Under the pieces are notes generated by a model that ran no database searches, was not told where the DNA came from, and was given only the letters and a program-made list of their open reading frames with translations. A program made the translations under genes and the position numbers. A DNA stretch of 13,345 nt from Polyangiaceae bacterium (lineage in GTDB: Bacteria; Myxococcota_A; Polyangia; Polyangiales; Polyangiaceae): positions 1-13,345 of the forward strand of contig JAICXU010000021.1 in NCBI GenBank assembly GCA_025934595.1, written 5' to 3'. Below are positions 1 through 6,949 of this stretch, one piece after another (position 1 is the first letter of the stretch; each line of letters begins with the position of its first letter).

Positions 1-1798
1 CCAACATCGCTTTGAGCTTCGCGCCCGCATCCTTGTTTCCGTAGAAGCTGCATTGATCGAGCGGACCTTTGAAGCCGCTCGCATCGCACAGCGCCTTGTA
101 GAATTGGAATTGATAGATGCGCGCCAAGAAATAGCGAACGTAGGGGACGCTGCCTGCGACGTGCATCTTCGCGCCCGGATCGAAATCGTCTTCGGTGCGC
201 GGCGAGGGCGGCGCGATGCCTTGGTAGGTCTTCGTCATCGCCCACCACGCGGCGTTGTATTGGTCCTTCGGAATTTTTCCGGAGAACACGTCCCACCGCC
301 ATTTGTCGATGAGGAGGCCGAACGGCAGGAAGGCGACCTTGTCGAGCGCCATCTTCATCTGCTGATTCACGCGTTGATGCTCGGCCTTCACCTCGTTCGC
401 TTCGTTCGAGCGCGGCAAGAGGCCCATTTGCGTGAGGTAGCCCGGCGTGACGCTGAGCGCGATCGTGTCGCCGATGGCCTCGTGGAAGCCGTCGTTCGCG
501 CCGGCTTGGAACAAGATCGGAAGCTTGTAGTAGCTCTGGAAATAGAACGAGTGACCGAGCTCGTGATGCAGCGTGATGAGATCTTCTTCCGTCGGCTGAA
601 TGCACACTTTCAGCCGCAGATCGTCGCTCCACGTGACGTCCCACGAGCTCGCGTGACAGACGACGTCGCGATCTCTCGGACGCGTGAAGAGCGAGCGCTC
701 CCAAAATGTTTTCGGCAAGGGATCGAAGCCGAGCGACGTGAAGAAGCTCTCGCCCATCTTCACCATGTCGGTGGGTGACGTCTTCTTCGCGACGAGCGTC
801 TTGGAGACGTCGAGCGAGCCCGCGTCCTTGTAGGGCTCGACGAGATCGAAAATGTTGTTCCACTCCTGCGCCCACATGTTGCCCGTGAGCTCGGCGGGGA
901 TCGGCGCGTGGTCGGGGACTTTGTCCTTGCCGTATTTTTTCTGCAGCTGCGCGCGCACGTAACAGTGGAGCTCCTCGTAGAGCGGCTTCACTTGCTGCCA
1001 AAGGCGCTCGATGTCGGCTTCGAAATCGGCGGGCGGCATGTCGTAGCTCGAACGCCAGAGCGCGCCGAGATCGTCGTAGCCGATCGATTTCGCGCCTTGA
1101 TTTCCGAGCTCGACGTAGCGCGCGTAATCCTTCTTGATGGTCTTGCCCATCGCGTGCCAGCCGGTCCAGGCTTCGACGAGCTCGTCGTAATTGCGGCTCT
1201 TCGCGAGCGTCTTCGAGAGGTCGTCGAGCGTCTCGCACTTCTCTTTTTTCGTCTTCTTGTCGGTGTGGCAGTACTTCGCCTTGCCGTAATCGCTGAGCAT
1301 CTCGATCTCGATCTTCGCGAGCTCCTCGCGCGCTTTCGGATCGCTCGGCGCCGGCACCGTCTGCGAGAACGTGAGAAGCGTGAGCTTGCGCGCGACGTCG
1401 TCCGGCAGCTTTCCCGCTTTCAGGAGCGGCGCGAATCGTTGCGCACGACGAATCGCTTCGGTGACGTACGCCGCGGTCGCTTCTTCGCCCGCCGCGGCGA
1501 GCGCTTCCGTGTCGTCGGTGATGAAATTTTCCTGCACCCATCCCGCGCGATCGCGGGCGACCCAAAGCTTTCGCAAATTCGTCTCGACGTCGGCGACGAA
1601 CGCCGCCGCTTCTTCCGGCGTCGCCGGACCTTCGGCCGGAGCCGGCGGCGTCGCTGCTGCAGTCGTCGGCGGGGGAGCGCCCGGGCCGCTCGGACAGGGT
1701 CGAACGTCGGCATTGCCGCCGCCGCACGCGAACGAAAGCGGCGCGAGCAGAACGAAGAGAGGAGCGAGCGAACGAAGAGCCTGCGATCGAGATTTCAC
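1..1798 (-). CDS. Peptidase M2 family (ACE-like) zinc dipeptidyl carboxypeptidase, lipoprotein; C-terminus cut by window edge
   Basis: Predicted secreted zinc metallopeptidase that removes C-terminal dipeptides from peptides, homologous to angiotensin-converting enzyme. The readable 599 residues start at a GTG. The N-terminus has a basic stretch, a hydrophobic core and a lipobox LSFAC, then a Pro/Ala-rich linker, so it is probably a lipoprotein. The zinc site HHELGH is at residues 411-416 (ligands H412 and H416, catalytic E413), and the third ligand is E440 in GFHEAIGD. The 24-residue H416-E440 spacing equals that of human ACE. SVPYVRYF (550-557) carries the catalytic Tyr and chloride-binding Arg seen in ACE, and H546 matches the transition-state His. 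Cys pairs C177/C188, C381/C399 and C571/C583 sit where ACE has its three disulfides. An estimated few dozen C-terminal residues lie beyond the window. Family assignment is very secure; the natural substrate is unknown. The GTG start is chosen because it gives a good signal peptide and sits just after a -10-like box. Confidence 0.93.
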   Translation of the reverse strand, partial: MKSRSQALRSLAPLFVLLAPLSFACGGGNADVRPCPSGPGAPPPTTAAATPPAPAEGPATPEEAAAFVADVETNLRKLWVARDRAGWVQENFITDDTEALAAAGEEATAAYVTEAIRRAQRFAPLLKAGKLPDDVARKLTLLTFSQTVPAPSDPKAREELAKIEIEMLSDYGKAKYCHTDKKTKKEKCETLDDLSKTLAKSRNYDELVEAWTGWHAMGKTIKKDYARYVELGNQGAKSIGYDDLGALWRSSYDMPPADFEADIERLWQQVKPLYEELHCYVRAQLQKKYGKDKVPDHAPIPAELTGNMWAQEWNNIFDLVEPYKDAGSLDVSKTLVAKKTSPTDMVKMGESFFTSLGFDPLPKTFWERSLFTRPRDRDVVCHASSWDVTWSDDLRLKVCIQPTEEDLITLHHELGHSFYFQSYYKLPILFQAGANDGFHEAIGDTIALSVTPGYLTQMGLLPRSNEANEVKAEHQRVNQQMKMALDKVAFLPFGLLIDKWRWDVFSGKIPKDQYNAAWWAMTKTYQGIAPPSPRTEDDFDPGAKMHVAGSVPYVRYFLARIYQFQFYKALCDASGFKGPLDQCSFYGNKDAGAKLKAML

Positions 1799-1804
1799 GC
1801 GCGC

Positions 1805-1835
1805 ATTTGAATCACGCCGCGGCCAGGTGTGTCGA
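1805..1835 (-). promoter_or_regulatory. Possible sigma-70-type promoter of the M2 peptidase gene
   Basis: Read on the minus strand, TCGACA (1835-1830) and TCAAAT (1810-1805) are separated by 19 nt. The second box ends only 6 nt before the GTG start, so transcription would begin at or next to the start codon. No Shine-Dalgarno-like sequence is visible. The spacer is longer than ideal, so this is a tentative call. Confidence 0.35.
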
Positions 1836-1874
1836 GCGCTTACTGACGCCGATCCATGCCGAGGCGGGCGACGC

Positions 1875-3242
1875 TCAGGCGAGCTCGACGAGCAGCGTCG
1901 GAATGAGCTCGGACACGGTCGGGTGAATGGGTACCGCCCAGCGATACGTCGGGTAGGGGACCTTCGCGTGGATCATGTCGAGCACGCCGTGAATGGCCTC
2001 GTCGCCGCCGGGGCCGAGGATCGCCGCGCCGAGAATTTCTTTCGTGTCGTCGTCGACCACGATCTTCATGAGGCCGGTCGTTTCGCCCTTTTCGACCGCG
2101 CGTCCGACGCGTGTCATCGGCCGCTTGCCGACCTTCACGTTCTTCCGCTGCTTGCGCGCTTCCGTCTCCGTCATGCCGACGCGGCCGAGCGGAGGATCGG
2201 TGTAGAGCGCGTAGCCGACGACGCGCTCGCTCACTTTGCGCGATTCGCCGTCGAGCAAGTTGGCGGCGACGATCTCGAAATCGTTGTAGGCGGTGTGCGT
2301 GAACGCGCCGCGTCCGTTGCAATCGCCGAGCGCGTCGATGTGCGGCACGTTCGTGCGAAGGAATTCGTCGACCACGATGTACCCGCGAGCGTCGGTCTTC
2401 ACTCCGGCTTTTTCGAGACCGAGATCGCCGGTGTTCGGCTTTCGACCGACGGCGACGAGCACGTGGGACGCGGCGATTTCTTTCTTGCCGGCCGCGCTGT
2501 CGATCCGAACGAGGGCCATTTTCCCCTGCTTTTCGAAAGAAACGGACGCGCCCACGAACACGTCGATGCCTTCCTTCTCGAAGAACTCTTTCACGCACGC
2601 CGAGATCTCTTCGTCTTCCCGCGCGATGAGACGCGGCATCTTCTCGACGACGGTGACCTTCGCGCCGAAGCGACGGAACATCTGCGCGAACTCGAGGCCG
2701 ATGTAGCTGCCACCGATGACGACGAGATGCTCGGGCACCTCCTCGAGCTCCATGATGCTCGTGTTCGTGAGCACCTCGATGCTCGCGAGACCAGGCAGGT
2801 CGGGGATGAGCGCGCGACCTCCGATGTCGAGGAAGATTTCTTTGCCCGTGATGCGGCGATCGTCCACGACGACGTCGTGCGCCGATTCGAAGCGCGCGTG
2901 CCCGTGGATCGGCTCGCAGCCGTTCATTCCGCGGATCCATTTCTCGACGCCCGTCGTCGCGTTCTTCACGACGAGGTCTTTTCGCGCCTTCACTTTCTTC
3001 ATGTCGACGCGGACGTCTCCGGCGATCGCGACACCGAAATCGGACGCGCGTCTCGCGAGATGGGCGGCATACGCGCTGGCGACGAGCGTCTTCGTGGGTA
3101 TGCAGCCCGTGTTCACGCACGTGCCGCCCCATTTGTTCCGCTCGACGTAAGCGACGGTTTTTCCCGCCTTCGTGAGCCGATTCGCGAGCGCGGGACCAGC
3201 TTGTCCCGCGCCGATGATGATGCAGTCGAAAGATGTTTTCAT
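1875..3242 (-). CDS. FAD-dependent pyridine nucleotide-disulfide oxidoreductase, MerA/RclA-like
   Basis: A 455-residue class I flavoprotein disulfide reductase, expected to use NAD(P)H to reduce a disulfide or metal substrate in the cytoplasm. Visible parts in order: FAD-binding GAGQAG (11-16); redox disulfide C42-VNTG-C47 within GGTCVNTGCIPTK; NAD(P)-binding GGSYIGLEFA in the middle; the second FAD motif ALGDCNGRGAFTHTA; and a C-terminal dimerisation domain with the His/Glu acid-base pair H440 and E445 (HPTVSE). It ends LLVELA without the C-terminal vicinal cysteines of true mercuric reductase and has no N-terminal NmerA domain, so mercury reduction is not supported. RclA-type or mycothione/glutathione-reductase-like activity is possible. 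The start MKTSFDC is chosen over upstream in-frame codons because the nucleotide-binding strand follows at once. It lies 19 nt after the stop of the triple-YbjQ gene, so the two are probably co-transcribed. Confidence 0.9.
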   Translation of the reverse strand: MKTSFDCIIIGAGQAGPALANRLTKAGKTVAYVERNKWGGTCVNTGCIPTKTLVASAYAAHLARRASDFGVAIAGDVRVDMKKVKARKDLVVKNATTGVEKWIRGMNGCEPIHGHARFESAHDVVVDDRRITGKEIFLDIGGRALIPDLPGLASIEVLTNTSIMELEEVPEHLVVIGGSYIGLEFAQMFRRFGAKVTVVEKMPRLIAREDEEISACVKEFFEKEGIDVFVGASVSFEKQGKMALVRIDSAAGKKEIAASHVLVAVGRKPNTGDLGLEKAGVKTDARGYIVVDEFLRTNVPHIDALGDCNGRGAFTHTAYNDFEIVAANLLDGESRKVSERVVGYALYTDPPLGRVGMTETEARKQRKNVKVGKRPMTRVGRAVEKGETTGLMKIVVDDDTKEILGAAILGPGGDEAIHGVLDMIHAKVPYPTYRWAVPIHPTVSELIPTLLVELA

Positions 3243-3261
3243 GGCTCGGTTTCGCTCATTC

Positions 3262-4539
3262 TCAGGGAGGTGGGTACGTCGTCGCGGGCGAGCGAGCATG
3301 ACGCGACGACGTCGACGTCGCGCTGCAGACGGCGCCGGAAATAGCCATGATCATGGCGATGACCACGATCATCAAGCGCAGCATCATGAGGCCGCCGCGC
3401 GCCGTTCGCGTTCCGCCCTGAAACGGTGTGATGACGCCCGCGAAATCACCTCGGAGCTCCAGCGATTGCTTGCTGGCCGCGAGCGCTTGCGGAATCAAAA
3501 CGTCGGTCGCAGGCGTGACGTCTTGCAAGCGCCGAACTGCGGTGCCGATCGCGATGACCTCGATGAGACCCGGCGAGAGCTCGCGAATGGTGAGGCGATT
3601 GCCGATGACGCGCTCCGCTCCAATCTGCTGCGCCTCGCGCCGAATCAGCTCGAGACAATTTTCGCGCGCGCGATACACGAGCTCGGTGACCTCCGGCAGC
3701 TCGCCGCGCGACAGGCTCTGGAAGATCGTGCCGATACCCGCGGCCAAGCCGAGCGAGTAGACGCTCGTCGCCATCAAGAGGCGCATCGGTCCGTAGCCCA
3801 TCTTCGCGAGGCTCCACAATTCTTCGCCCGTGAGCTCGCTCGTGACGATGGTGCCGTGCTGGACGCCGAGCTTTGGGTTCGTCGATGCGGTGCCGGTCAT
3901 GATGAGCTCGAGAATGCCCGGGCTGAATGGACGAAGATCGGTCCGCACGTCGACGACGGCGTTCGCGCCCGCTTGCATCGCTTCGTATTCGAGGCGTTGC
4001 AACGCCATGTGACGAATGCCGTTGTAGAGATCCGAATATTCTTTGACCTCGCCACGCGACAGCGTGCGCAGGCCGCCGGTGAGACCGCGTCCGAGGCCGA
4101 GCGCGTACGCGACATTTCCCATCACGAATTTGTGCGGCGTGTATCCGGAATCGAGATGACAATAGAGCTCGGTGCCGCTCACCGCCGCAGAAAAGAAGGG
4201 GTTTCGTGCATGCTCTTGGCCGGCAAGGACGCTCGTGCCCTGGGCCAAAAATTCCGTGTAGCTTGCAAGTGTTTTCAGCTCCGTCGTGACGCCGACGATG
4301 CCGGCGGCGCCGTGACGTTGCGCTTCTTGTTCCATCCGCGCGATCGCAGCGTGGCGACCTTCGGAGATCATCGAGGTGATCGATCCGACCTCGCCGCCGG
4401 CCAGGCTCTGGAGCGACGAGCCGATGGATCCGCCGACGCCGAGCGAGCGCACGCTGTTGCCGACGGTGATTTCGCCGGGCGAGAGACCTTTGAGCGCGAG
4501 GCAGAAGATTTCGTTGCCGGAGAGAGCGCTGATGAGCAT
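3262..4539 (-). CDS. Triple YbjQ/DUF74 (UPF0145) repeat protein with C-terminal membrane helix
   Basis: A 425-residue protein made of three tandem copies of the YbjQ/DUF74 domain ('putative heavy-metal-binding' in family databases, without proven function), at roughly residues 7-104, 121-218 and 237-334. Each copy shows the same pattern: an opening G-x-E-(I/L)-(F/Y/W), a Gly-rich loop, (S/A)-(R/G)-G-E, a helix ending E-A-(Q/M)-x2-G-A, then a closing strand to G-T. YbjQ proteins are usually about 100-110 residues with one domain, and the family forms oligomeric rings, so the fusion may pre-assemble a multimer. After a linker, residues 384-405 form one hydrophobic helix and the tail is a short Ser/Pro/Arg-rich segment, suggesting membrane attachment through the C-terminus. 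There is no signal peptide. The gene is first of a likely two-gene operon with the flavoprotein reductase. Metal binding is only inferred from the family name. Confidence 0.88.
   Translation of the reverse strand: MLISALSGNEIFCLALKGLSPGEITVGNSVRSLGVGGSIGSSLQSLAGGEVGSITSMISEGRHAAIARMEQEAQRHGAAGIVGVTTELKTLASYTEFLAQGTSVLAGQEHARNPFFSAAVSGTELYCHLDSGYTPHKFVMGNVAYALGLGRGLTGGLRTLSRGEVKEYSDLYNGIRHMALQRLEYEAMQAGANAVVDVRTDLRPFSPGILELIMTGTASTNPKLGVQHGTIVTSELTGEELWSLAKMGYGPMRLLMATSVYSLGLAAGIGTIFQSLSRGELPEVTELVYRARENCLELIRREAQQIGAERVIGNRLTIRELSPGLIEVIAIGTAVRRLQDVTPATDVLIPQALAASKQSLELRGDFAGVITPFQGGTRTARGGLMMLRLMIVVIAMIMAISGAVCSATSTSSRHARSPATTYPPP
3538..4521 (-). repeat. Three tandem YbjQ-domain coding repeats
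   Basis: The three domain copies occupy about 4521-4228, 4179-3886 and 3831-3538 on the minus strand, with a period of 114-116 residues. They are clearly homologous in protein pattern but diverged in sequence, so the triplication is old, not a recent DNA duplication. Confidence 0.85.
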
Positions 4540-4566
4540 GAGCCGACACTAACAGGATACGAAGGC

Positions 4567-4643
4567 GAACCGCCAAGCCGCCAAGACACCAAGGACAAGG
4601 TTTGAATTTTCGATCTTCGGCGGCCTTTGCGGCTTGGCGGTTC
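4567..4643. repeat. Perfect 15-bp inverted repeat element (CGCCAAG-type) in a divergent intergenic region
   Basis: GAACCGCCAAGCCGC at 4567-4581 is the exact reverse complement of 4629-4643, separated by 47 nt. The left side continues with further degenerate CCAAG units (CGCCAAGACACCAAGGACAAGG split over 4579-4600), giving a tandem-within-palindrome structure. This resembles a widespread class of dispersed intergenic repeats built from CGCCAAG units (recalled, not checked). The arms face outwards symmetrically: they end 27 nt before the triple-YbjQ start and 23 nt before the CAP-lipoprotein start. It could be a repeat element, a shared operator, or both. Confidence 0.8.
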
Positions 4644-4653
4644 TTTCTTTCGC

Positions 4654-4659
4654 TACAAT
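4654..4659 (+). promoter_or_regulatory. -10 box (TACAAT) of the CAP lipoprotein gene
   Basis: TACAAT matches the -10 consensus at 5 of 6 positions and ends 7 nt before the ATG at 4667, which would place the transcription start on or beside the start codon. No clear -35 box lies at 17 nt; the nearest TTG-containing hexamer, TTGGCG, is inside the right arm of the inverted repeat at a short spacing. Confidence 0.45.
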
Positions 4660-4666
4660 CATTCGC

Positions 4667-5284
4667 ATGCGCGTTTGGCCAGCTTTGTTTTTTCTCGTTG
4701 CCTGCGCTCATCAAGACGCTCGCTCGCCGGGCGATGGCGCGAGTGACGGGTCCGTCCAAGTGAAGGTCGTCTACGAGAAGATGCCGGACGGATCGATCAA
4801 GAAGACGACGATCACGACGCGCACGGTCGGGGCGCCGCCGCCTTCCGATCGTCCGGCCGATCCGTACCCGAGCGACGCGCTCGTGAAATACAACGTCGAG
4901 CGCGTGAACGCGTATCGCGCGCAAGGCGGGCTCCCTCCTCTGAAGTACGACGCGAAGATGAGCTCGTTCGCGCGGAAGGGATCAGAGGAGCTCTCGGAAG
5001 ATCATACGCCCCACGCGCACTTCCACGATCACATCGAGGGCGCGTCCGGCTTCGGCTCACGATCCGCGGAAAATCAAGGCGATCCAAGCGGCGTGCCCGC
5101 GCTCGATGCCGACGCGAAGAAGAGCGGCAAAAAACAAATCGACCTGATGCTCAAGCTCATGATGGACGAAGGACCCGGCGGCGGGCACTACGACAACATC
5201 ATGAACGGGCACTTGCGGCGCATCGGCATCGGCCTCGTGTATGCGGGCGGCAAGCTCTATCTCACGAACGATTTTTCCGACTGA
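4667..5284 (+). CDS. CAP/SCP-domain lipoprotein
   Basis: A 205-residue exported protein. The start MRVWPALFFLVAC gives a short signal peptide with lipobox LVAC (lipidated C13). An earlier in-frame TTG at 4634 would fall inside the inverted repeat and is rejected. Residues about 14-65 are a charged Ser/Thr/Pro linker. Residues about 71-205 form the CAP (CRISP/antigen 5/PR-1) domain: VNAYRAQGGLPPLKYD, a His-rich HTPHAHFHDH segment, SAENQG (E135), GGGHYDNIM (H174) and the closing strand KLYLTNDFS. The His and Glu residues match those lining the CAP cavity. Bacterial CAP proteins lack a well-established activity; roles in binding lipid, peptide or cell wall have been proposed. It is divergent from the triple-YbjQ gene and 56 nt upstream of the aldehyde dehydrogenase, which has its own promoter-like boxes. 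Confidence 0.88.
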   Translation: MRVWPALFFLVACAHQDARSPGDGASDGSVQVKVVYEKMPDGSIKKTTITTRTVGAPPPSDRPADPYPSDALVKYNVERVNAYRAQGGLPPLKYDAKMSSFARKGSEELSEDHTPHAHFHDHIEGASGFGSRSAENQGDPSGVPALDADAKKSGKKQIDLMLKLMMDEGPGGGHYDNIMNGHLRRIGIGLVYAGGKLYLTNDFSD

Positions 5285-5303
5285 AGGGTTGCGGTTTCGT
5301 GCC

Positions 5304-5332
5304 TTGGTTCTCCCTGCGAATGGCGCTACACC
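5304..5332 (+). promoter_or_regulatory. Promoter of the aldehyde dehydrogenase gene
   Basis: TTGGTT (5304-5309) and TACACC (5327-5332) are separated by exactly 17 nt. The -10 box ends 8 nt before the ATG at 5341 and no Shine-Dalgarno site is seen. This predicts an almost leaderless mRNA. Confidence 0.45.
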
Positions 5333-5340
5333 ATTTGCCC

Positions 5341-6885
5341 ATGACCACCTCGTCGGAAATCGAGAAGGCGCCCGAGCCCAAGACCGAATCGAAAGAGGAA
5401 CGGGAGGGCGAGAAAAAAGGGGAGGCGAAAGCCGACGCACCGAAAGGCGACGCGACCAAGAAACCCGTCGCGCCCGAGAAAGAGCTCACGATGCAGGAGA
5501 CGCTCGCGCGCATGCGCACGGCGTTCCGCAAAGTGGGCGCGCCTTCGTACGAGCAGCGCATGCACGCGCTCGATCGCATGGAGAAGATGATCCTCGGGCA
5601 CAAGCACGACATCGCGAAAGCGATCTCGGAAGACTTCGGCAATCGATCGAAGCACGAGTCGCTCCTCGCCGAGGTCTTCATCACTCACGGCGCCATCAAG
5701 CACGCGCGCGAGCACCTTCGCGAGTGGATGGAAGTCGAGCCGCGCGACACGAACCTCGTCTTCATGCCGGCGCGTGTGGAGCTCATGCCGCAGCCGCTCG
5801 GCGTCGTGGGCATCATCGCGCCGTGGAACTATCCGGTGCAGCTCGCGCTCTCGCCGCTCGCGGCCGTTCTTGCCGCGGGCAATCGCGCGATGATCAAACC
5901 GAGCGAGCTCGTCCCCGCGACGAGCGAGCTGCTCAAGAAAATCGTCGCCGAGCATTTCGATCGTGACGAGGTCGCGGTCTTTCCGGGCGGCGTCGAGGTC
6001 GGTGCCGAGTTCGCGAAGCTAGCGTTCGATCATCTCGTTTTCACCGGCTCCACGCGCGTCGGCAAGATCGTCATGCGCGCGGCCGCGGAGAACCTCGTCC
6101 CCGTGACTCTCGAGCTCGGCGGAAAATCTCCGACGATCGTCGGCGAGGATTTCTCGGTCCAAGACGCGGCCACCACGATCGTGAACGGCAAGCTTTTCAA
6201 TGCCGGTCAAACCTGCATCGCGCCGGATTACGTCATGGTGCCGAAGGCGAAGCTCGAGCCGTTCGTCGAGGCTTGCAAATCGGCGATCGCGAAGATGTAT
6301 CCGCGCCTCGCCGACAACGGCGACTACACGTCGATCGTGAACACGCAACATTACGATCGCCTGAAGGGCTACTTGGCCGATGCGAAAGAAAAGGGCGCGA
6401 AGATCGTCGAGGTGAATCCCGCCGGCGAGAAGCTCGACGAAGCGAAACGAAAGCTCGCGCCGACGCTCGTCGTGTCACCGGGTGAAGACACGACCGTCAT
6501 GCAGGAAGAAATCTTCGGACCCATCCTGCCGATCAAGACCTACGACAAGCTCGAAGACGCGATCGACTACGTGAACGATCATCCGCGCCCGCTTGCTCTC
6601 TATTTCTTCAGCCACGACGCCGAGCAGATCGACGAGGTGCTCGATCGCACGGTGTCCGGCGGCGTGTCGATCAACGCGACGATGATGCACATCGCACAAG
6701 ACGACTTGCCGTTCGGCGGCGTCGGGCCTTCGGGCATGGGGCACTACCACGCGAAAGAAGGCTTCGACTCATTCTCGAAGAAGAAGCCGGTCTTCTATCA
6801 AGGCCGCATCAACGGCTCGGCGATCATGCGACCGCCGTACGGGAAGGCGATCGACTTTCTGATGGGGCTTCTCATCGGGAAGTGA
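5341..6885 (+). CDS. Aldehyde dehydrogenase, coniferyl-aldehyde-dehydrogenase-like
   Basis: A 514-residue NAD(P)-dependent aldehyde dehydrogenase that would oxidise an aromatic or fatty aldehyde to the acid in the cytoplasm. Motifs: APWNYPVQLALSPLAAVLA (oxyanion Asn at 163), KPSE cofactor site, FTGSTRVGK, general-base E258 in LELGGKSP and catalytic C292 in NAGQTCIAP. The 34-residue Glu-Cys spacing is canonical. EEIFGPILP and the C-terminal PFGGVGPSGMGHYHAKEGF also match. The overall pattern fits the ALDH3-like group annotated as coniferyl aldehyde dehydrogenase, including the RPPYGK tail followed by a short hydrophobic FLMGLLIG end that may touch the membrane. The ALDH core begins near residue 47; before it is a low-complexity Lys/Glu/Ala/Pro extension unusual for the family. 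The ATG at 5341 is preferred to an upstream in-frame GTG at 5299 because it follows a promoter-like pair. The substrate cannot be read from sequence. Confidence 0.92.
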   Translation: MTTSSEIEKAPEPKTESKEEREGEKKGEAKADAPKGDATKKPVAPEKELTMQETLARMRTAFRKVGAPSYEQRMHALDRMEKMILGHKHDIAKAISEDFGNRSKHESLLAEVFITHGAIKHAREHLREWMEVEPRDTNLVFMPARVELMPQPLGVVGIIAPWNYPVQLALSPLAAVLAAGNRAMIKPSELVPATSELLKKIVAEHFDRDEVAVFPGGVEVGAEFAKLAFDHLVFTGSTRVGKIVMRAAAENLVPVTLELGGKSPTIVGEDFSVQDAATTIVNGKLFNAGQTCIAPDYVMVPKAKLEPFVEACKSAIAKMYPRLADNGDYTSIVNTQHYDRLKGYLADAKEKGAKIVEVNPAGEKLDEAKRKLAPTLVVSPGEDTTVMQEEIFGPILPIKTYDKLEDAIDYVNDHPRPLALYFFSHDAEQIDEVLDRTVSGGVSINATMMHIAQDDLPFGGVGPSGMGHYHAKEGFDSFSKKKPVFYQGRINGSAIMRPPYGKAIDFLMGLLIGK

Positions 6886-6896
6886 AGTCGAAGGTC

Positions 6897-6923
6897 GAAG
6901 GAAGGTCGGTTGCGCGTTCCTTC
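6897..6923 (+). terminator. Hairpin after the aldehyde dehydrogenase gene
   Basis: GAAGGAA (6897-6903) pairs perfectly with TTCCTTC (6917-6923) around a 13-nt loop, starting 12 nt after the ALDH stop. There is no following T-run, so it is at best a weak or Rho-assisted terminator. It overlaps the proposed -35 box of the next gene. Confidence 0.25.
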
Positions 6924-6938
6924 TTCGCCTGCTAAAGC
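6910..6938 (+). promoter_or_regulatory. Promoter of the two-domain lipoprotein gene at 6950
   Basis: TTGCGC (6910-6915) and TAAAGC (6933-6938) are exactly 17 nt apart. The -10 box ends 11 nt before the ATG, leaving room for only a few nucleotides of leader. No Shine-Dalgarno sequence lies in that space. Confidence 0.4.
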
Positions 6939-6949
6939 GTCACTCATTC

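Noticed and set aside
1875..3242. Mercury-resistance (mer) operon
   Set aside because: No NmerA domain, no C-terminal vicinal cysteines, and no merR, merT or merP nearby; only the generic disulfide reductase core matches.
1371..3344. 657-residue plus-strand ORF antisense to the M2 peptidase and flavoprotein genes
   Set aside because: It is Arg/His/Asp-rich with no domain and lies opposite genes with clear motifs. Long antisense ORFs are expected from strong third-position GC bias.
4579..4600. CRISPR array suggested by repeated CCAAG units
   Set aside because: The units are about 8-9 nt, contiguous and degenerate, with no spacers and no cas genes; they fit a palindromic intergenic repeat instead.
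3172..4605. 477-residue plus-strand ORF antisense to the triple-YbjQ gene
   Set aside because: No recognisable domain, Arg/Asp-rich, and the opposite frame encodes three homologous domains in register.
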